A stretch of 64,000 nucleotides of DNA from Sclerotinia nivalis (taxonomy: Eukaryota; Ascomycota; Leotiomycetes; Helotiales; Sclerotiniaceae): contig JAPEIS010000014.1 in assembly GCA_029531795.1 (NCBI GenBank), positions 1,860,001-1,924,000 on the forward strand, read 5' to 3'. The notes beneath the pieces are model-generated. The model was not told where the DNA came from. It worked only from the letters and a program-made list of their open reading frames with translations, and did no database searches. How positions within the stretch are numbered: position 1 is the stretch's first letter; each line of letters starts with the position of its first letter. Position numbers and translations under genes: made by a program. This document shows positions 34,931 to 45,592 of this stretch, one piece after another.

Positions 34931-36919
34931 CTACAAAGTGGAGGTGTTTTCAATCGTCATTGTTTCAACTGACGAGGAGGTCTCATCTTGCGACGAGGAC
35001 TTGGACTTATAGTAAGCTCCTGCGCCTACTGCTAATCCACCAAACCACAAACTCAATCCAATCGCCTTTCCCATGCTCAGCTTTCCGAATTCACTAGCTG
35101 GCGCTTCTTCCTTCTCTTCGAGAGAGAATTGGCCAAAGGCTTCTTCAAAACCGGTATCCAGTTGATATGCTTTAGGATTAGCGACGTGAAGCTTTGGATC
35201 TGCAATCTGAATTTCATAGTGATCTTTGTTTACTTTGCCAAAAGCTGGCTTTTGTGTCATGCTATTGAAAAATTTCTCTTTTCGCTGGGCTGATGGCACT
35301 TCAAGTCGTGGTCTGTTTGGGGGATTGCGAAGCCGATGAGCTGGACTAATTGGGGCCGCTGGAAGTTTGCCATAAAATGGGGAAGGGCCGTTGAATGAAG
35401 CCGAAGATTGGAAGGAGGATGAAGATTGATCGAAAGGTTGTACTTGAGTTTCATAGTTTGATGTCGTGTCCAAAGCACGATGTCGAATATTGAAGTCGTG
35501 TTTTACACGAGTAACGGTAGGGTCCCAGTCCATTTCCTCGCCTTCTTGTACTTTCCAGTCTGGCAGCTCACCAGTTGCTAAATAATGGTTAAACTCAACT
35601 GAATTCAAACCAGTAGTGTTGGTTTTTAAAAGAAGGTCCGTTTGTCTTGGGATTTCATGATGTCCATTATAGTTTTGACCGTAGGTGTTTACGGAAGTTT
35701 TTTCGTGAAAGCCAGATGTGTGACTTTGACGAACATGTTGATATGACTGTTCTTGGTTATAAGGGCTGCTTCGTTGAGTGGGGTATGTTGGTGGGGAAGG
35801 TGTCTGGTGATGATTTTTTGGTGATGAGGCCATGATTTCATCAAGAACATCTGACATTGCATTGCCGGATCTTTCTGAAGTCTCGAATGTTTGTGGTGTG
35901 AATATTGGGCCTGGCTTTGACTTCCAGAGTGAAATTTTCTTAGGGCCAAGGTAAAAACGTGATCCATATGCAATGAGGAAGTTAAATAAGATGGTGAAGC
36001 CATTTGCTATCATCGTGGTGAAGGAGGAAAGGTGTGTAAAAAACCCATTTCCGAAAATGGAGCATAAAATTACTCGCAAGACCAGTTGCAAAAGTAGTTG
36101 GTATCCATACCAGTTGAAGAAGCCAACGATACGCTTGGGGTTTCCTCTTGGATACCATCGTGAGAAGAATGGATTCATGCCGCATGACAAAAAGTTGTAG
36201 AGGATGCTCCATCCTAGGTATCTCTTAGATGCCAAGAAAGAGATGATGTTAAGTTTCAAGTCGTTCGACAAGTAGGGGATTAAGTTTAAGGCGTTGCTCA
36301 AGATGTCTGTGACATTGAAGAGACCCAAAACAAGAGCAAGCATTTGCCCGATGACAACGAGGTACCAGATTTTTGATACGATTGGGTAGAGGAGGGTTTG
36401 ATATATGACATTTTGAAAGGTATCCTTCCATGTCTTTTGGCTTCTGATCAACTCGCTGAGAGCGTTTAATCTTCCAAGCCAGTCAGATTTTGCGAATTTG
36501 TCCGCTTTATCGCGTTGTTCCTGAGCTTTTGGTGCGCATTTCTCGCACACCATTGGGTAACGCTTGTCGAGATCTCTCTTAACATTGCGGATCTTCTCTT
36601 CGGAAATCTGGTAGTTCGGATGTCCAGGATCAAGTTCAACATTGAGCTGCCTCATGACATCGCAATGATACTGTTGATTACGTAAACAGCGATCACAAAA
36701 AATGGATGACCCGGTGGAGGAGGCGGAGTTAGAATCAGCATATTGATTGTTTAAAGTAGGTTGAGTGATTGAAGTTGGTGGATCAGTGATATTGCCATTC
36801 TGATCCAAAAAATTAGTGGATTCACAAGTATCGCAATCAAATTGAGACATTGTATTGTGGAATCTGAGGTTCGACTTTCGTCCACAATAAAAGCAAACGA
36901 GACGTTTGCTGAAGAACAT
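34931..36919 (-). CDS. IMA1: Ima1/NET5-type inner nuclear membrane protein
   Basis: Single exon of 662 residues. The N-terminus has four CxxC pairs (about Cys9/12, 29/32, 75/78 and 125/128, in CFYCG, CDTC, CDRC and CEKC), the zinc-binding pattern of the Ima1 N-terminal domain. Several membrane helices follow around residues 170-330 (including IWYLVVIGQMLALVLGLF and TTMIANGFTILFNFLIA). The C-terminal half is Ser/Pro/Gln-rich and disordered. A last hydrophobic segment near residues 620-640 (AIGLSLWFGGLAVGAGAYY) may be another membrane helix. Fission yeast Ima1 and animal Samp1/NET5 lie in the inner nuclear membrane and link heterochromatin or the centrosome to the envelope. A 17-bp minisatellite begins 54 bp upstream of the start. 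Confidence 0.88.
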   Translation of the reverse strand: MFFSKRLVCFYCGRKSNLRFHNTMSQFDCDTCESTNFLDQNGNITDPPTSITQPTLNNQYADSNSASSTGSSIFCDRCLRNQQYHCDVMRQLNVELDPGHPNYQISEEKIRNVKRDLDKRYPMVCEKCAPKAQEQRDKADKFAKSDWLGRLNALSELIRSQKTWKDTFQNVIYQTLLYPIVSKIWYLVVIGQMLALVLGLFNVTDILSNALNLIPYLSNDLKLNIISFLASKRYLGWSILYNFLSCGMNPFFSRWYPRGNPKRIVGFFNWYGYQLLLQLVLRVILCSIFGNGFFTHLSSFTTMIANGFTILFNFLIAYGSRFYLGPKKISLWKSKPGPIFTPQTFETSERSGNAMSDVLDEIMASSPKNHHQTPSPPTYPTQRSSPYNQEQSYQHVRQSHTSGFHEKTSVNTYGQNYNGHHEIPRQTDLLLKTNTTGLNSVEFNHYLATGELPDWKVQEGEEMDWDPTVTRVKHDFNIRHRALDTTSNYETQVQPFDQSSSSFQSSASFNGPSPFYGKLPAAPISPAHRLRNPPNRPRLEVPSAQRKEKFFNSMTQKPAFGKVNKDHYEIQIADPKLHVANPKAYQLDTGFEEAFGQFSLEEKEEAPASEFGKLSMGKAIGLSLWFGGLAVGAGAYYKSKSSSQDETSSSVETMTIENTSTL

Positions 36920-36973
36920 CTTGAGGATTAAATGTTCAAGAGGGAAGTGAATCTTAAATACAGATCCGAAGTT

Positions 36974-37160
36974 TTGTACGGCCTTGAAAGTTGTACGGCC
37001 TTGAAAGTTGTAAAGTTGTACGGCCTTGAAAGTTGTACGGCTTTAAAAGTTGTACGGCTCTGAAAGTTGTACGGGTTTGAAATTTTGTTATGGATTTGAA
37101 AATTGTACGGCTTTGAAAGTTGTACGGGTTTGAAATTTTGATTTGAAGATTTGTACGGTC
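36974..37160 (+). repeat. 17-bp degenerate minisatellite upstream of IMA1
   Basis: About nine imperfect copies of TTGTACGGCCTTGAAAG. Early copies are nearly perfect; later copies change the CCTT part and are separated by short AT-rich fillers. It lies in the leader or proximal promoter of the minus-strand gene. Confidence 0.85.
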
Positions 37161-37477
37161 TTTGATTGATTGAAAATGGTGAAGTTGAAGAAAGTTGTAA
37201 AGTGTGAAGTGTGAAGTGTGAAGTGTGAAAGTTGCATGATTATTGAGGAATGATAATTTCGAGGGTATTTATCGCGTTCGCGTTGAAGCGTGTGTTTTTT
37301 TTAAAGTTCAAGTCCAGATGATTACGACATTCTAGTTTTATCAGCTTTTACATTCCTATACATAATAGGGATGGTTCGGCTCACAACCAATCGGTGCCGA
37401 TAGAGCGGTAAAGGTTAAACGGTACCGAATAATCTTAAGGAAAGAACGATGATGATGTTATTTATTTATTTGGTTGT

Positions 37478-37517
37478 TGATGATGATGATGATGATAATA
37501 ATAATAATAATAATAAT
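37478..37517 (+). repeat. GAT/AAT compound microsatellite
   Basis: Six to seven GAT units run directly into about eight AAT units. Confidence 0.85.
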
Positions 37518-37773
37518 GGAAAGTTGATATGATTTGGTACGTATAGTACGAAGTTGTCAATTGATGGGAATGCCATACTATCAAAGCCATATTATACAAT
37601 TAATTCATCCATTCCACACAATCTTCAAACCTTCTGAAAACATGCCGGTCAAATTAACATTTTAATTCATGCAATCAAACTAAATTCGTATAAGGATATT
37701 ATATTTCGTGTCCTCTCCTCGAAAGATCCAGCAACATCCATCTACCTTGTCCAACCCCGTGTGGGCTCTAAGA

Positions 37774-38599
37774 ATGGTTATTCTTTCAATCTCATCTGTG
37801 GTTATAGCAGCTACCTTGATTATTGTCACCGCTGCCTTTGTAAGATCGTTTCCAATATTCTACAATAATGTACTGACTTGAAACAATGTAGCTTCGACTT
37901 CTTTATATGATCTCTCCAGACTCTCGACGCCCTCCGATCAAAAAGAAAGATGAGCCTTCTCATATGGTGGTAGTTCTTGGTTCTGGCGGTCATACTGCAG
38001 AGATGATATCTCTTCTTCGCGATACAAACGCGGCAAGATACAAACATAGAACCTACGTTATATCTGCGGGAGATAACTTTTCTTCTACCAAGGCGCAAGA
38101 TTGTGAGGAGCGTATACAATCGAAGCTTCGACCTTCTTTACCATGTACCAAATCTGGCGAGTTTGATTCTACCACGGGGGTCTGGGATCTCATAGTAGTT
38201 CCACGAGCGAGGGAGATACATCAACCACTTTATACTGCGCCAATATCATCCTTCTGGTGTATGCTGGGATGTCTCAAAGCACTGTACACAATTTCGACGA
38301 CTAGTACAATACACCAGCAATATCCAGATATAATTATTACAAATGGTCCTGCTACAGCCGTCATTATGATTCTGGCTAGTTTTTTACTGAAATTTCTCGG
38401 ACTGGCCCCAATATGGAAGATGCAAACGATTTATGTGGAAAGTTGGGCAAGGGTGAAGACATTAAGTCTAAGTGGAAAGATTTTATTATGGTTAGGTATT
38501 TATGATCGATTTCTCGTTCAGTGGGAAGGATTGGCTAAACAGATAAATGGGGACAATGCTCGAAAGAGGGTGGAATGGAGGGGCTTTTTGGTACATTAG
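37774..38599 (+). CDS. ALG14: Alg14, UDP-GlcNAc transferase membrane subunit
   Basis: Predicted ER-membrane anchor of the Alg13-Alg14 N-acetylglucosaminyltransferase, which adds the second GlcNAc to dolichol-PP-GlcNAc on the cytosolic face. Two exons, 37774-37839 and 37892-38599 (donor GTAAGA, acceptor TAG), give 257 residues. The first exon encodes the N-terminal membrane helix (ILSISSVVIAATLIIVTAAF). The Rossmann half follows with VVVLGSGGHTAEM (GSGGHT at about 52-57). DIIITNGPATAV and YVESWARVKTLSLSGKIL match conserved Alg14 segments. The C-terminus ends DRFLVQWEGLAK plus a short tail, the usual end of the family. It is divergent from IMA1 and convergent with mS23. Confidence 0.93.
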
Positions 38600-38841
38600 C
38601 AGAATGCCAAAATATTATCTGCATCACCACAAGATCACTCCAAGCTCTAAGAGTTCCAATGGTGAGCAATGCGATTGATCAACACAGCAGTAGTAGTGAC
38701 CCGTCCTGTCGCATTATCAATGACCTCTTAATTTATCCCAGATATTGCAGCCCGGCATCACCATGGTAAATTTTATACTCATTAACGCCGTTTCTGCCCT
38801 TATAATGTTGTTGTACATGCCCTTGGCAGCTTGAGTTATTC

Positions 38842-39616
38842 TTATGCGACTGTTACCGGCTCTTCAACACCCTCATCTGCCTCATCCAAAACAGCAGCGT
38901 CCTCACTTTCGGTTCCAACACCAGTGTATGCTCCTTGCTTTTGCAAGTTCGCAGCCTCAATTTCCTTGGTAGCCCATACCTTCCAGTCCTCGTAACTCTT
39001 ATCTTCCAATTCCATTCCGACCTCCAAAGCACCTTTATGAAAGTATGCTCCAACGTATTCTGCCTCTTCTCTCGCGATTCTTCGTTCGATCTCCTCTTCT
39101 TGACGCAGAGCATAGAATTCCTTCCGGGCTATATCGTAAGCCTCATTATAAGACTTTTGCCCGTTATGTATCAGCCAAAGCTGCCTTTGTACCACACTGT
39201 CGAAATGTTAACCAAAAGCCGCGATACCCTCAGAATTGATTTTACCTTTCACCAGTCAAAGGTCTTCCAGGCTGTGCTATTCTACTCCAATCACATCTTT
39301 GCCCATCTCGACCATCATTCTCCAGTACAATTCTTGGTCTTGCCAACTCCCATGGGTGATCGCGGAAGAATTCTTGTCTTATTCGATCTTCTTCGTATAC
39401 AATAGTTTGTGGTTTGAACAACTTGCTAGCTTTTTTCGTCCTGGGCCTGCCGTTGCTTCCTCGGTGTTGAACAGGTTGCGTCCGTGTAAGGATTTCAGAA
39501 GGAGGAACTGAGCCGATTGTCTTATACCATGGTGGTGCTTGTGAAATGCTTTCAGATTCGAGTAGTGCTGCTGCCGTTTGGTAAACGCGCGATGGCTTTA
39601 AATTGAGCCCCCTCAT
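38842..39616 (-). CDS. RSM25: Mitochondrial small ribosomal subunit protein mS23 (Rsm25)
   Basis: Two exons, 39616-39246 and 39196-38842 (donor GTAAAA, acceptor CAG), give 241 residues, close to the fungal mS23 length. Typical segments are RGLNLKPSRVYQTAAALLES at the N-terminus, PPWYKTIGSVPPSEIL, the FKPQTIVYEEDRIRQEFFRD motif and VVQRQLWLIHNGQKSYNEAY. The C-terminus has an acidic tail. It is a component of the mitochondrial 37S subunit. It is transcribed divergently from a PPR gene across a 324-bp spacer, so two mitochondrial gene-expression proteins may share a promoter. Confidence 0.93.
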
Positions 39617-39940
39617 ATTCGCAGAACTTCTAAAAACATTAGCATAGCTTTCACTTTATGAATCTAAACAACTTACAGTCTTAAAGTAATCTACGAATAA
39701 TAATGCGGGGTTGGTGGTAATCTTGGGTCGCAAATATTCATAGGTTTTGAAGCCGGGCGGCAAACTCCGCCAAAATTTCCAAAATTTTGGCGATAAGTCC
39801 TAAAGTTTTCTACATATCAACTCTCGACCCCCCCCACAAGCTTTTAAGTCAACCATAACGGCAGATAAGGACTGGAGGGCTGGCCTGGCTCCAATGACTT
39901 TCCAGAGACGTTGAAAAAAACTCAAAATGTCAGCCGGCTC
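39617..39940. promoter_or_regulatory. Divergent promoter of mS23 and PPR genes with a 25-bp palindrome
   Basis: 324 bp between opposite starts of two mitochondrial protein genes. Contains an inverted repeat at 39768-39792: CGCCAAAATT, five bases, AATTTTGGCG. This is the only obvious symmetric element and could be a regulatory site. Confidence 0.55.
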
Positions 39941-41740
39941 ATGTCCTCCTCTTGTATCTCCTCCTCGACGAGCAGCACCCTCGTCTCGAAGCTAGCAGCC
40001 CCTCGACGAGCTCTTTCCTTTCTGTATCCAATTGGCATTCCAAAAGCTTCCAATAAGCTCCCGCCAGGAAACGATTTCAGGAAACCCACACAAATGGTTT
40101 CTAGTACAGTCGGACTCGAAGCATGGTTCATCTCTTCACTGGCCAGTGCCGGCCATTGCCATAAACACACTCCAAAGCCTTTACGACCAGTCACATTTTT
40201 CACATCTCACAGACCTAATGTCTCTACGAAGTACCTAAGGTCGACCAAACCTATTCCACGGCGACGAAATTTCACGGGTAACACACAAGCTGGGGCGGAA
40301 GAGAAGAGAACAACCAATGAGGCAAATCAGACTCGAGAAGAGCTCATGGAGCTTGTGGATCAGTACCATGGCACTTCGTATACACATCAACTACCCGTAA
40401 TGGAATCTCCGAACCTTTACCAGCCAAGTAACGGTCCTCATCTGCAGGTTTCGGACGAAGAGGAAGACGAATGGCCACCCCCACATCAGGCATGGCCTGC
40501 CGACGACGAAACAAAAGAGAAGTTGAAAAAGCTTGAATCCGCATTGAAAAACTTCTACACTGAAGACGCGGAAGATGTGTATCAAATCTACCGTGAACTA
40601 CCGGAGCCTCGCGTTCCTTATTTAGAAGCCAATTTGAGACACATGTTACTTCGCCACTTGAGTATAGTGGAAAGGAAGGATGAGCACTCGATGCTCAGGT
40701 ACTTCTCGGTCGTCGACGATATGAAATCAACAGCTATTCCTTTAACTGTTTCAGAATGGACAAGTGCCATTTCTTTTGCTTCCAAATACGTTGTCAAGGC
40801 CACAGAAGTAGAGGTTGAAAGTGCTTTGAAAATGTGGAAGGAAATGGAGCATATCGCAGGTGTCAGGGGTAATAATGCAACTTTCAACGTTCTTTATGAT
40901 GTTGCTTGCAAAGCTGGCAAATTTAGTCTTGGGGAAATGATCTATAAAGAAATGATAGCCAGGGGTCTCGAATACAACCGATTTCATTATGTTAGCATGA
41001 TATTTACTTGTGGTCTGAAAAAGGACGGAGATGGAGCACGAGCAGCATATACAGCATTGGTTAATGCTGGAGAGATTGTCGACACCGTCGTCCTCAACGC
41101 TATGATTTCAGCTCTCATCAAATCGTACGAGCCTAGCGCCGCGTTAAATATTTATGAGCGAATGAAAACTATGCATGCCGAGCGTACGGGCACACGGGAA
41201 TGGCATAGAAGTTTCAAGAACCGTCGAGAAGTTAAGCGCGGATTAGTACGAATGGCAATGGAGTTCAAGCACAATCCAGAAGGGCGAGCGAAAGCTCAGG
41301 AAAGGTCTATCGTTTGTCCAGATCTTCAAACATATAGACTTCTAGTCAATCATTTTGCAATCACCGAAGGCGAGCTAGACAAAGCCGCTAAATTTCTAGA
41401 AGAAATGGGTCTTTTCAATGTTCCCCTGCACGGTGCACTTTTCCTGTCTCTTTTCAAGGGATTCCACCTCCATGGCGGTACTCGATATACGAAATGGACC
41501 GCTGACAGATTGGAAAGTGTATGGAAAGCCTATTTGAAAGCTCTCGATAAAGGCGTGGAAGATATATACATGTCAACTTGGATCGTAACAAATGTCCTCA
41601 AGGCATTCGCAACTTGTTCTGGACAAGCGAGGGCAATCGAGGTATGGAGGGATATTCGAGAGAGGTGGCAGCCGGATGAGAGGCAGCTCAATGCTATCAT
41701 GCCGGATTTATACAGGATTGGTATACCGGAAAATGGGTAG
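39941..41740 (+). CDS. Mitochondrial pentatricopeptide-repeat (PPR) protein
   Basis: Single exon of 599 residues from the first ATG of the frame. The N-terminus is rich in Ser, Arg and Lys with few acidic residues, consistent with a mitochondrial presequence. From about residue 290 on, helical PPR units can be picked out, such as NNATFNVLYDVACKAGKFSL, IARGLEYNRFHYVSMIFTCG, VVLNAMISALIKSYEPSAAL and DLQTYRLLVNHFAITEGEL. Fungal proteins of this type bind specific mitochondrial RNAs and support their processing, stability or translation. The RNA target cannot be read from the sequence. It shares its upstream spacer with mS23. Confidence 0.88.
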   Translation: MSSSCISSSTSSTLVSKLAAPRRALSFLYPIGIPKASNKLPPGNDFRKPTQMVSSTVGLEAWFISSLASAGHCHKHTPKPLRPVTFFTSHRPNVSTKYLRSTKPIPRRRNFTGNTQAGAEEKRTTNEANQTREELMELVDQYHGTSYTHQLPVMESPNLYQPSNGPHLQVSDEEEDEWPPPHQAWPADDETKEKLKKLESALKNFYTEDAEDVYQIYRELPEPRVPYLEANLRHMLLRHLSIVERKDEHSMLRYFSVVDDMKSTAIPLTVSEWTSAISFASKYVVKATEVEVESALKMWKEMEHIAGVRGNNATFNVLYDVACKAGKFSLGEMIYKEMIARGLEYNRFHYVSMIFTCGLKKDGDGARAAYTALVNAGEIVDTVVLNAMISALIKSYEPSAALNIYERMKTMHAERTGTREWHRSFKNRREVKRGLVRMAMEFKHNPEGRAKAQERSIVCPDLQTYRLLVNHFAITEGELDKAAKFLEEMGLFNVPLHGALFLSLFKGFHLHGGTRYTKWTADRLESVWKAYLKALDKGVEDIYMSTWIVTNVLKAFATCSGQARAIEVWRDIRERWQPDERQLNAIMPDLYRIGIPENG

Positions 41741-43367
41741 CCGGATTTGCGAAATCTGAAATGGCATCTTTGGGATCTGTATTATCAATGTATAATGTGA
41801 TGACCTACTGATGAGTTCATGCATAATGGACTCGGATTGGTTGTTGTGTATAATTGAGATTTATTATCTTCATGTTAGCATTTTTTGAGTGTCGTTTGAT
41901 GGCGATGTATAGTTGTTGATGTAGATGCCCAGTCTCTTGTACATAATTCATCACATCACTACTTTGATAAATAAACCGAATTCAAGTCAATCCTGATATA
42001 TATATCTGCCAACACTAGTTACTTACTTACTCGCACAGCTAAAATCTCTCCTCTTCCAAAGCCATGATCCTATTGAATTCAAATTCTCTCTTCTTTAGGT
42101 AATGGTTAAATGCAAATTATAAAATCAAAAATCAAAAATCAGAAATCAAGGTATATATACATTTCTGCAGAAGAAAACCTTAGAGGAAGAAAGGAGATTT
42201 TCGCTAGTGGAGAAGTGGTCGCGGATAGAAGGTTTGAAGGTTTGAAGGTTTGGTGGGTGGGTGTTAGGGAGGGGAAGGAGGGAGGTTGAGGGTTGGGGGT
42301 TGAAGTTGTATTGGGGTTGGAGTATTAGTTAGTAGGATGTAGGATGTAGATTGATGCTTTTTAGTAAGTTTATAATCGTGCCCCCACTCGACATCATTCT
42401 CAAAAACCTCCCATGAATAAATATTTCATTACACACACTATTAGACTACTTGCTACCCATGTAACCCGTAATAACAACGAGAGGTTTTCTAGATATAAAG
42501 TACTAGGTAGTAATGTAATCTTACAAGTAAGTTTCTACACTGGTTCCTTTTGTTATGAGACTAAAATATGAGACTAAATGTGCTCGCTAAATACAGGGGT
42601 TTCGATATTGAGTTGATGTAAGATTGGATATCGGTTATGGGATTGGATATATATGTATATATATACAATGCATCCTTCGAGAAAAGGAAAAAGGGAAAGT
42701 CATTCGCTCAGCGGTATTTATCTGGTTCTTTAGAGAGAGATGAGAGATCCGCGGTATGATGAGATGTATATTAGTGCTATTGTGGAAGTGGCTGAGCGGC
42801 AATACGATATCTTTTGGTAGGAAAATACTATATTCGGTTTTATATTTTGTTCTATGGAGTTGTGGGATGGATGGATGGAATTATGAAAAGTAAAGTTGGA
42901 GAAAATATACGATTTAAATATCAGCTGTTATAATCAGTCCAGGTAGTCTTGAGGGAACATAAGAGCGTGATAATGTGCAGAATATCTCGTACTTGATTAA
43001 TTCGAGAATATGTAGCAGTCAGATCTAGAGCCGCATGATATGATATATTATGCAGTGAATCTAAGAAAAGAGGCTTCAAATGCCATTTTTCTCTTTCGCT
43101 TCCCTTAGGAGAAATGGTGCGGAAATATGTATACGTAAGATATTCGATGATATCATATGCTTCTCCGAGTGGATTTTGTTAGTAACTCATCATAGTACAT
43201 ACATATATACTACTCTGTATAAGGAAATTCTGCTATATTCGTAGTATTTCTGTAATCTTTCGTCGGAAAATGTATTGATGTGTATGATTGGTGATTTGGA
43301 TTAGTTTAATCGAGAATAACTCGGATGTAAGTACGTACTAATGTGCCTTCATTTGCAAAACACGAAC
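41741..43367. other. AT-rich gene-free spacer
   Basis: 1.6 kb without a supported gene. Begins with the PPR 3' region, then low-complexity DNA (GGTTTGAAGGTTTG direct repeat near 42230-42250, AT runs, TATATATGTATATATATA near 42647-42664). Confidence 0.6.
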
Positions 43368-44991
43368 ATGGAACTTAACCATGGCACTATTCTATCCGCT
43401 TTAGTAGCTATCATCGCCGTTCATTTGTCCAGAAAGGTAATCTAGGGCAATAAAAGGGAATAAAATCGGCAGAAGCATACTTGTCCAGCAGTTCACTATC
43501 GACACAGAGATTCTATTTGAGGTGTCGATCTCTTCGTCAGTATAGTGAAAAGTATCTAGAATAGACCAACTTCGCATTTTCAATACTTGTTCGATAAGAT
43601 ATATAGCAAGACTTCTGAAGCCAATAATGGGGTCAAAAGTCCATATACAATGGACGCTGAAAACATACACATCATTATTGGTTACATCGCCCAAAAAATT
43701 CATAGTAGAGCCCTTCAGACTTCTGTTACAGAATACTCTCTGGGACGAGGGAATTTTAATGTAGAGAGATTGTCATGGGAACAAGCACGTTCTATCACAG
43801 AATTGAACCAATCTTTGCAAGAGCAGAAGTGTCGAACTTAGAATTGCTCGACTCTCGGATGGACATCTTGCTTCACATGATACCTCATGATGGTAGCACT
43901 ATAGACTTGTTACCCATTTGAAACGACTTATACATGTATGATTCCCTAGGAATGAAAATCTAGTGAATTTGACTCAGATAGTCCCTCGATACCTCCACGA
44001 TGTTTTTTATCTTCGGTAATTCGTCAATAACCTAGGACTAGGAAAGAGAAAATTTGATGCCGGAAGTTCCTCGCAGATCTCGATGTGACTTTAGAGGGTG
44101 TAGGTTTGCGCGTGGCATTAGTTGAATTTGTGTTCATGCAGAGTCTAGATATATAGGTCTTGGAGGAAGGCTCATAATGAGTTCTACACGTTCATTGAAC
44201 AGCAGATCGAAAGAGCGGTAGAAACTGCCAAGGAAACTTCCAGTTTTATCAGTCCTACAAGCTCGAATAACGACTTGTTCTCTTGGATGAGCTATTACTG
44301 ATGACATAAGACCGCGTCTATCTAAGTTTACAGTCGCTGGATATCTTTCGTCCCACGCCAGATCAAACTGCTATTGCTGTTGGAAACATTTTCTTCCACT
44401 TGGCTAGGTGCCCTGAAGTGTATAGTCCGTTTCACAACAGGGTATCAAGATATGACGGACCTCTAACTTACGAGTCATTAAAGCAAATCAAATATGTCAA
44501 ACTCATTTTGAGTTAAACTAAGTTCAAATCTTAGGCATGCCTCCGTGATTGTGCTAACTCAATACCAAAAGTCTGCGCATACTTGCACCATCCAGAAGAA
44601 GCATACGTTCATCTGGCGACCATTGTACCCCACAAACTGGAGGACAGCCAGACGGAAAAGATCCAACATTGATTATACGCGAGACAGAAGTTAATTACAT
44701 ATTTATATCTATGCTTTTAGACAAAGATATATGAGTACAAGGAACTGATGAGATCCAACCGCCGCGGTGCAAAAAGCTGAAACCACGAAATTTCGGGGTT
44801 ACATTCCATTTTAAATTTCTTCAGGAGATCGAGTATGTCACGCACAGAAAATGGTACTTAATGAATATGAATGTGTTTATATTTTAGTAAGAGTTGCACG
44901 GGGGCTCAGGGGTATGATGAATCGAGATCCTGAAGAAAGGTTCGTGAAAATGGAAAATCGGAATGGAGGTAAGGTAGCACTTGGTGTGTGA
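43368..44991 (+). pseudogene. Cytochrome P450 pseudogene, nearly full length
   Basis: The start is still readable: MELNHGTILSALVAIIAVHL at 43368 gives a P450-like N-terminal membrane helix, followed by a possible GTAATC donor. Later pieces occur in order but in changing frames: SPYTMDAENIHIIIG and YSLGRGNFNVERLSWEQARS (43638-43800), then PIFARAEVSNLELLDSRMD and IPHDGSTIDLLP, then LADLDVTLEGVGLRVALVEF (about 44075-44140), WRKAHNEFYTFIEQQIERA, the I-helix-side AVGNIFFHLARCPEVYSPF and GPLTYESLKQIKYVKLILS (44370-44514), GGQPDGKDP..EVNYIF, RGYIPF, GDRVCHAQ with the heme cysteine, and NRDPEERFVKMENRNGGKVA at the end. Several frameshifts and in-frame stops separate them. It resembles microsomal CYP52-like fungal P450s. 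It cannot make an active enzyme. Confidence 0.87.
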
Positions 44992-45592
44992 TACTCCCTT
45001 TAATGAGGATTACTTCGAGTGGAATGTAAATGACTATGTGAGTTGCGTCCAAATAAGCTTACTGTGTATCTCATTAATCTCTTGACGTGCGGCATTGATG
45101 TTGCCTTGCAGTGACCGCCGAATGGCTCGTGGTTGATGGTAAGTTCTTTCCCTTCGATTGCATGGATACGAGCTTTTTAGCCAAAACGCCTTCGTTTGAA
45201 ATCAATTTGGACATTACTTCCTCTGTGTGATTAGACATCGCACTTCCTGCCATTGTTTAGTTGTTGAAATTCTGTTGAATTGACATGATTTTCTTCCACT
45301 GAAGTTTCTCCAGTAGTAGAAACACCATACGATTGGGAAAGGAGATAAATTCCTAGTGAAGTGGAGAATGTAAAATACAAGATATATCGCTATATGCTTC
45401 CTGATCTTTCCATATCAATCCTTAACATCATTGGATTTTGCGGAGTCTGCAGCCATCGGATTTGAGTAATGGTGATGATCGACAGGTTGAATTAGTATTC
45501 CTCCAGGTGCTCATGATAGGATTTAGTGACACTCTCGCTTTGTAGCTATTCCATCAAAAAACGGATGTTCCAGAGCCTCTCTTGCACTAACC
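44992..45592. other. Intergenic spacer
   Basis: No gene seen between the P450 pseudogene and the Asn-rich repeat gene. Confidence 0.55.

Larger units (their letters stand above)
36920..37773. promoter_or_regulatory. Divergent promoter region of IMA1 and ALG14
   Basis: 854 bp between opposite starts. Contains the 17-bp minisatellite next to IMA1, a GTGTGAA short repeat near 37203-37228 and a GAT/AAT microsatellite near 37478-37517. No protein-coding frame. Confidence 0.6.

Noticed and set aside
43401..43703. 100-residue minus-strand frame
   Set aside because: Antisense to the N-terminal part of the P450 pseudogene.
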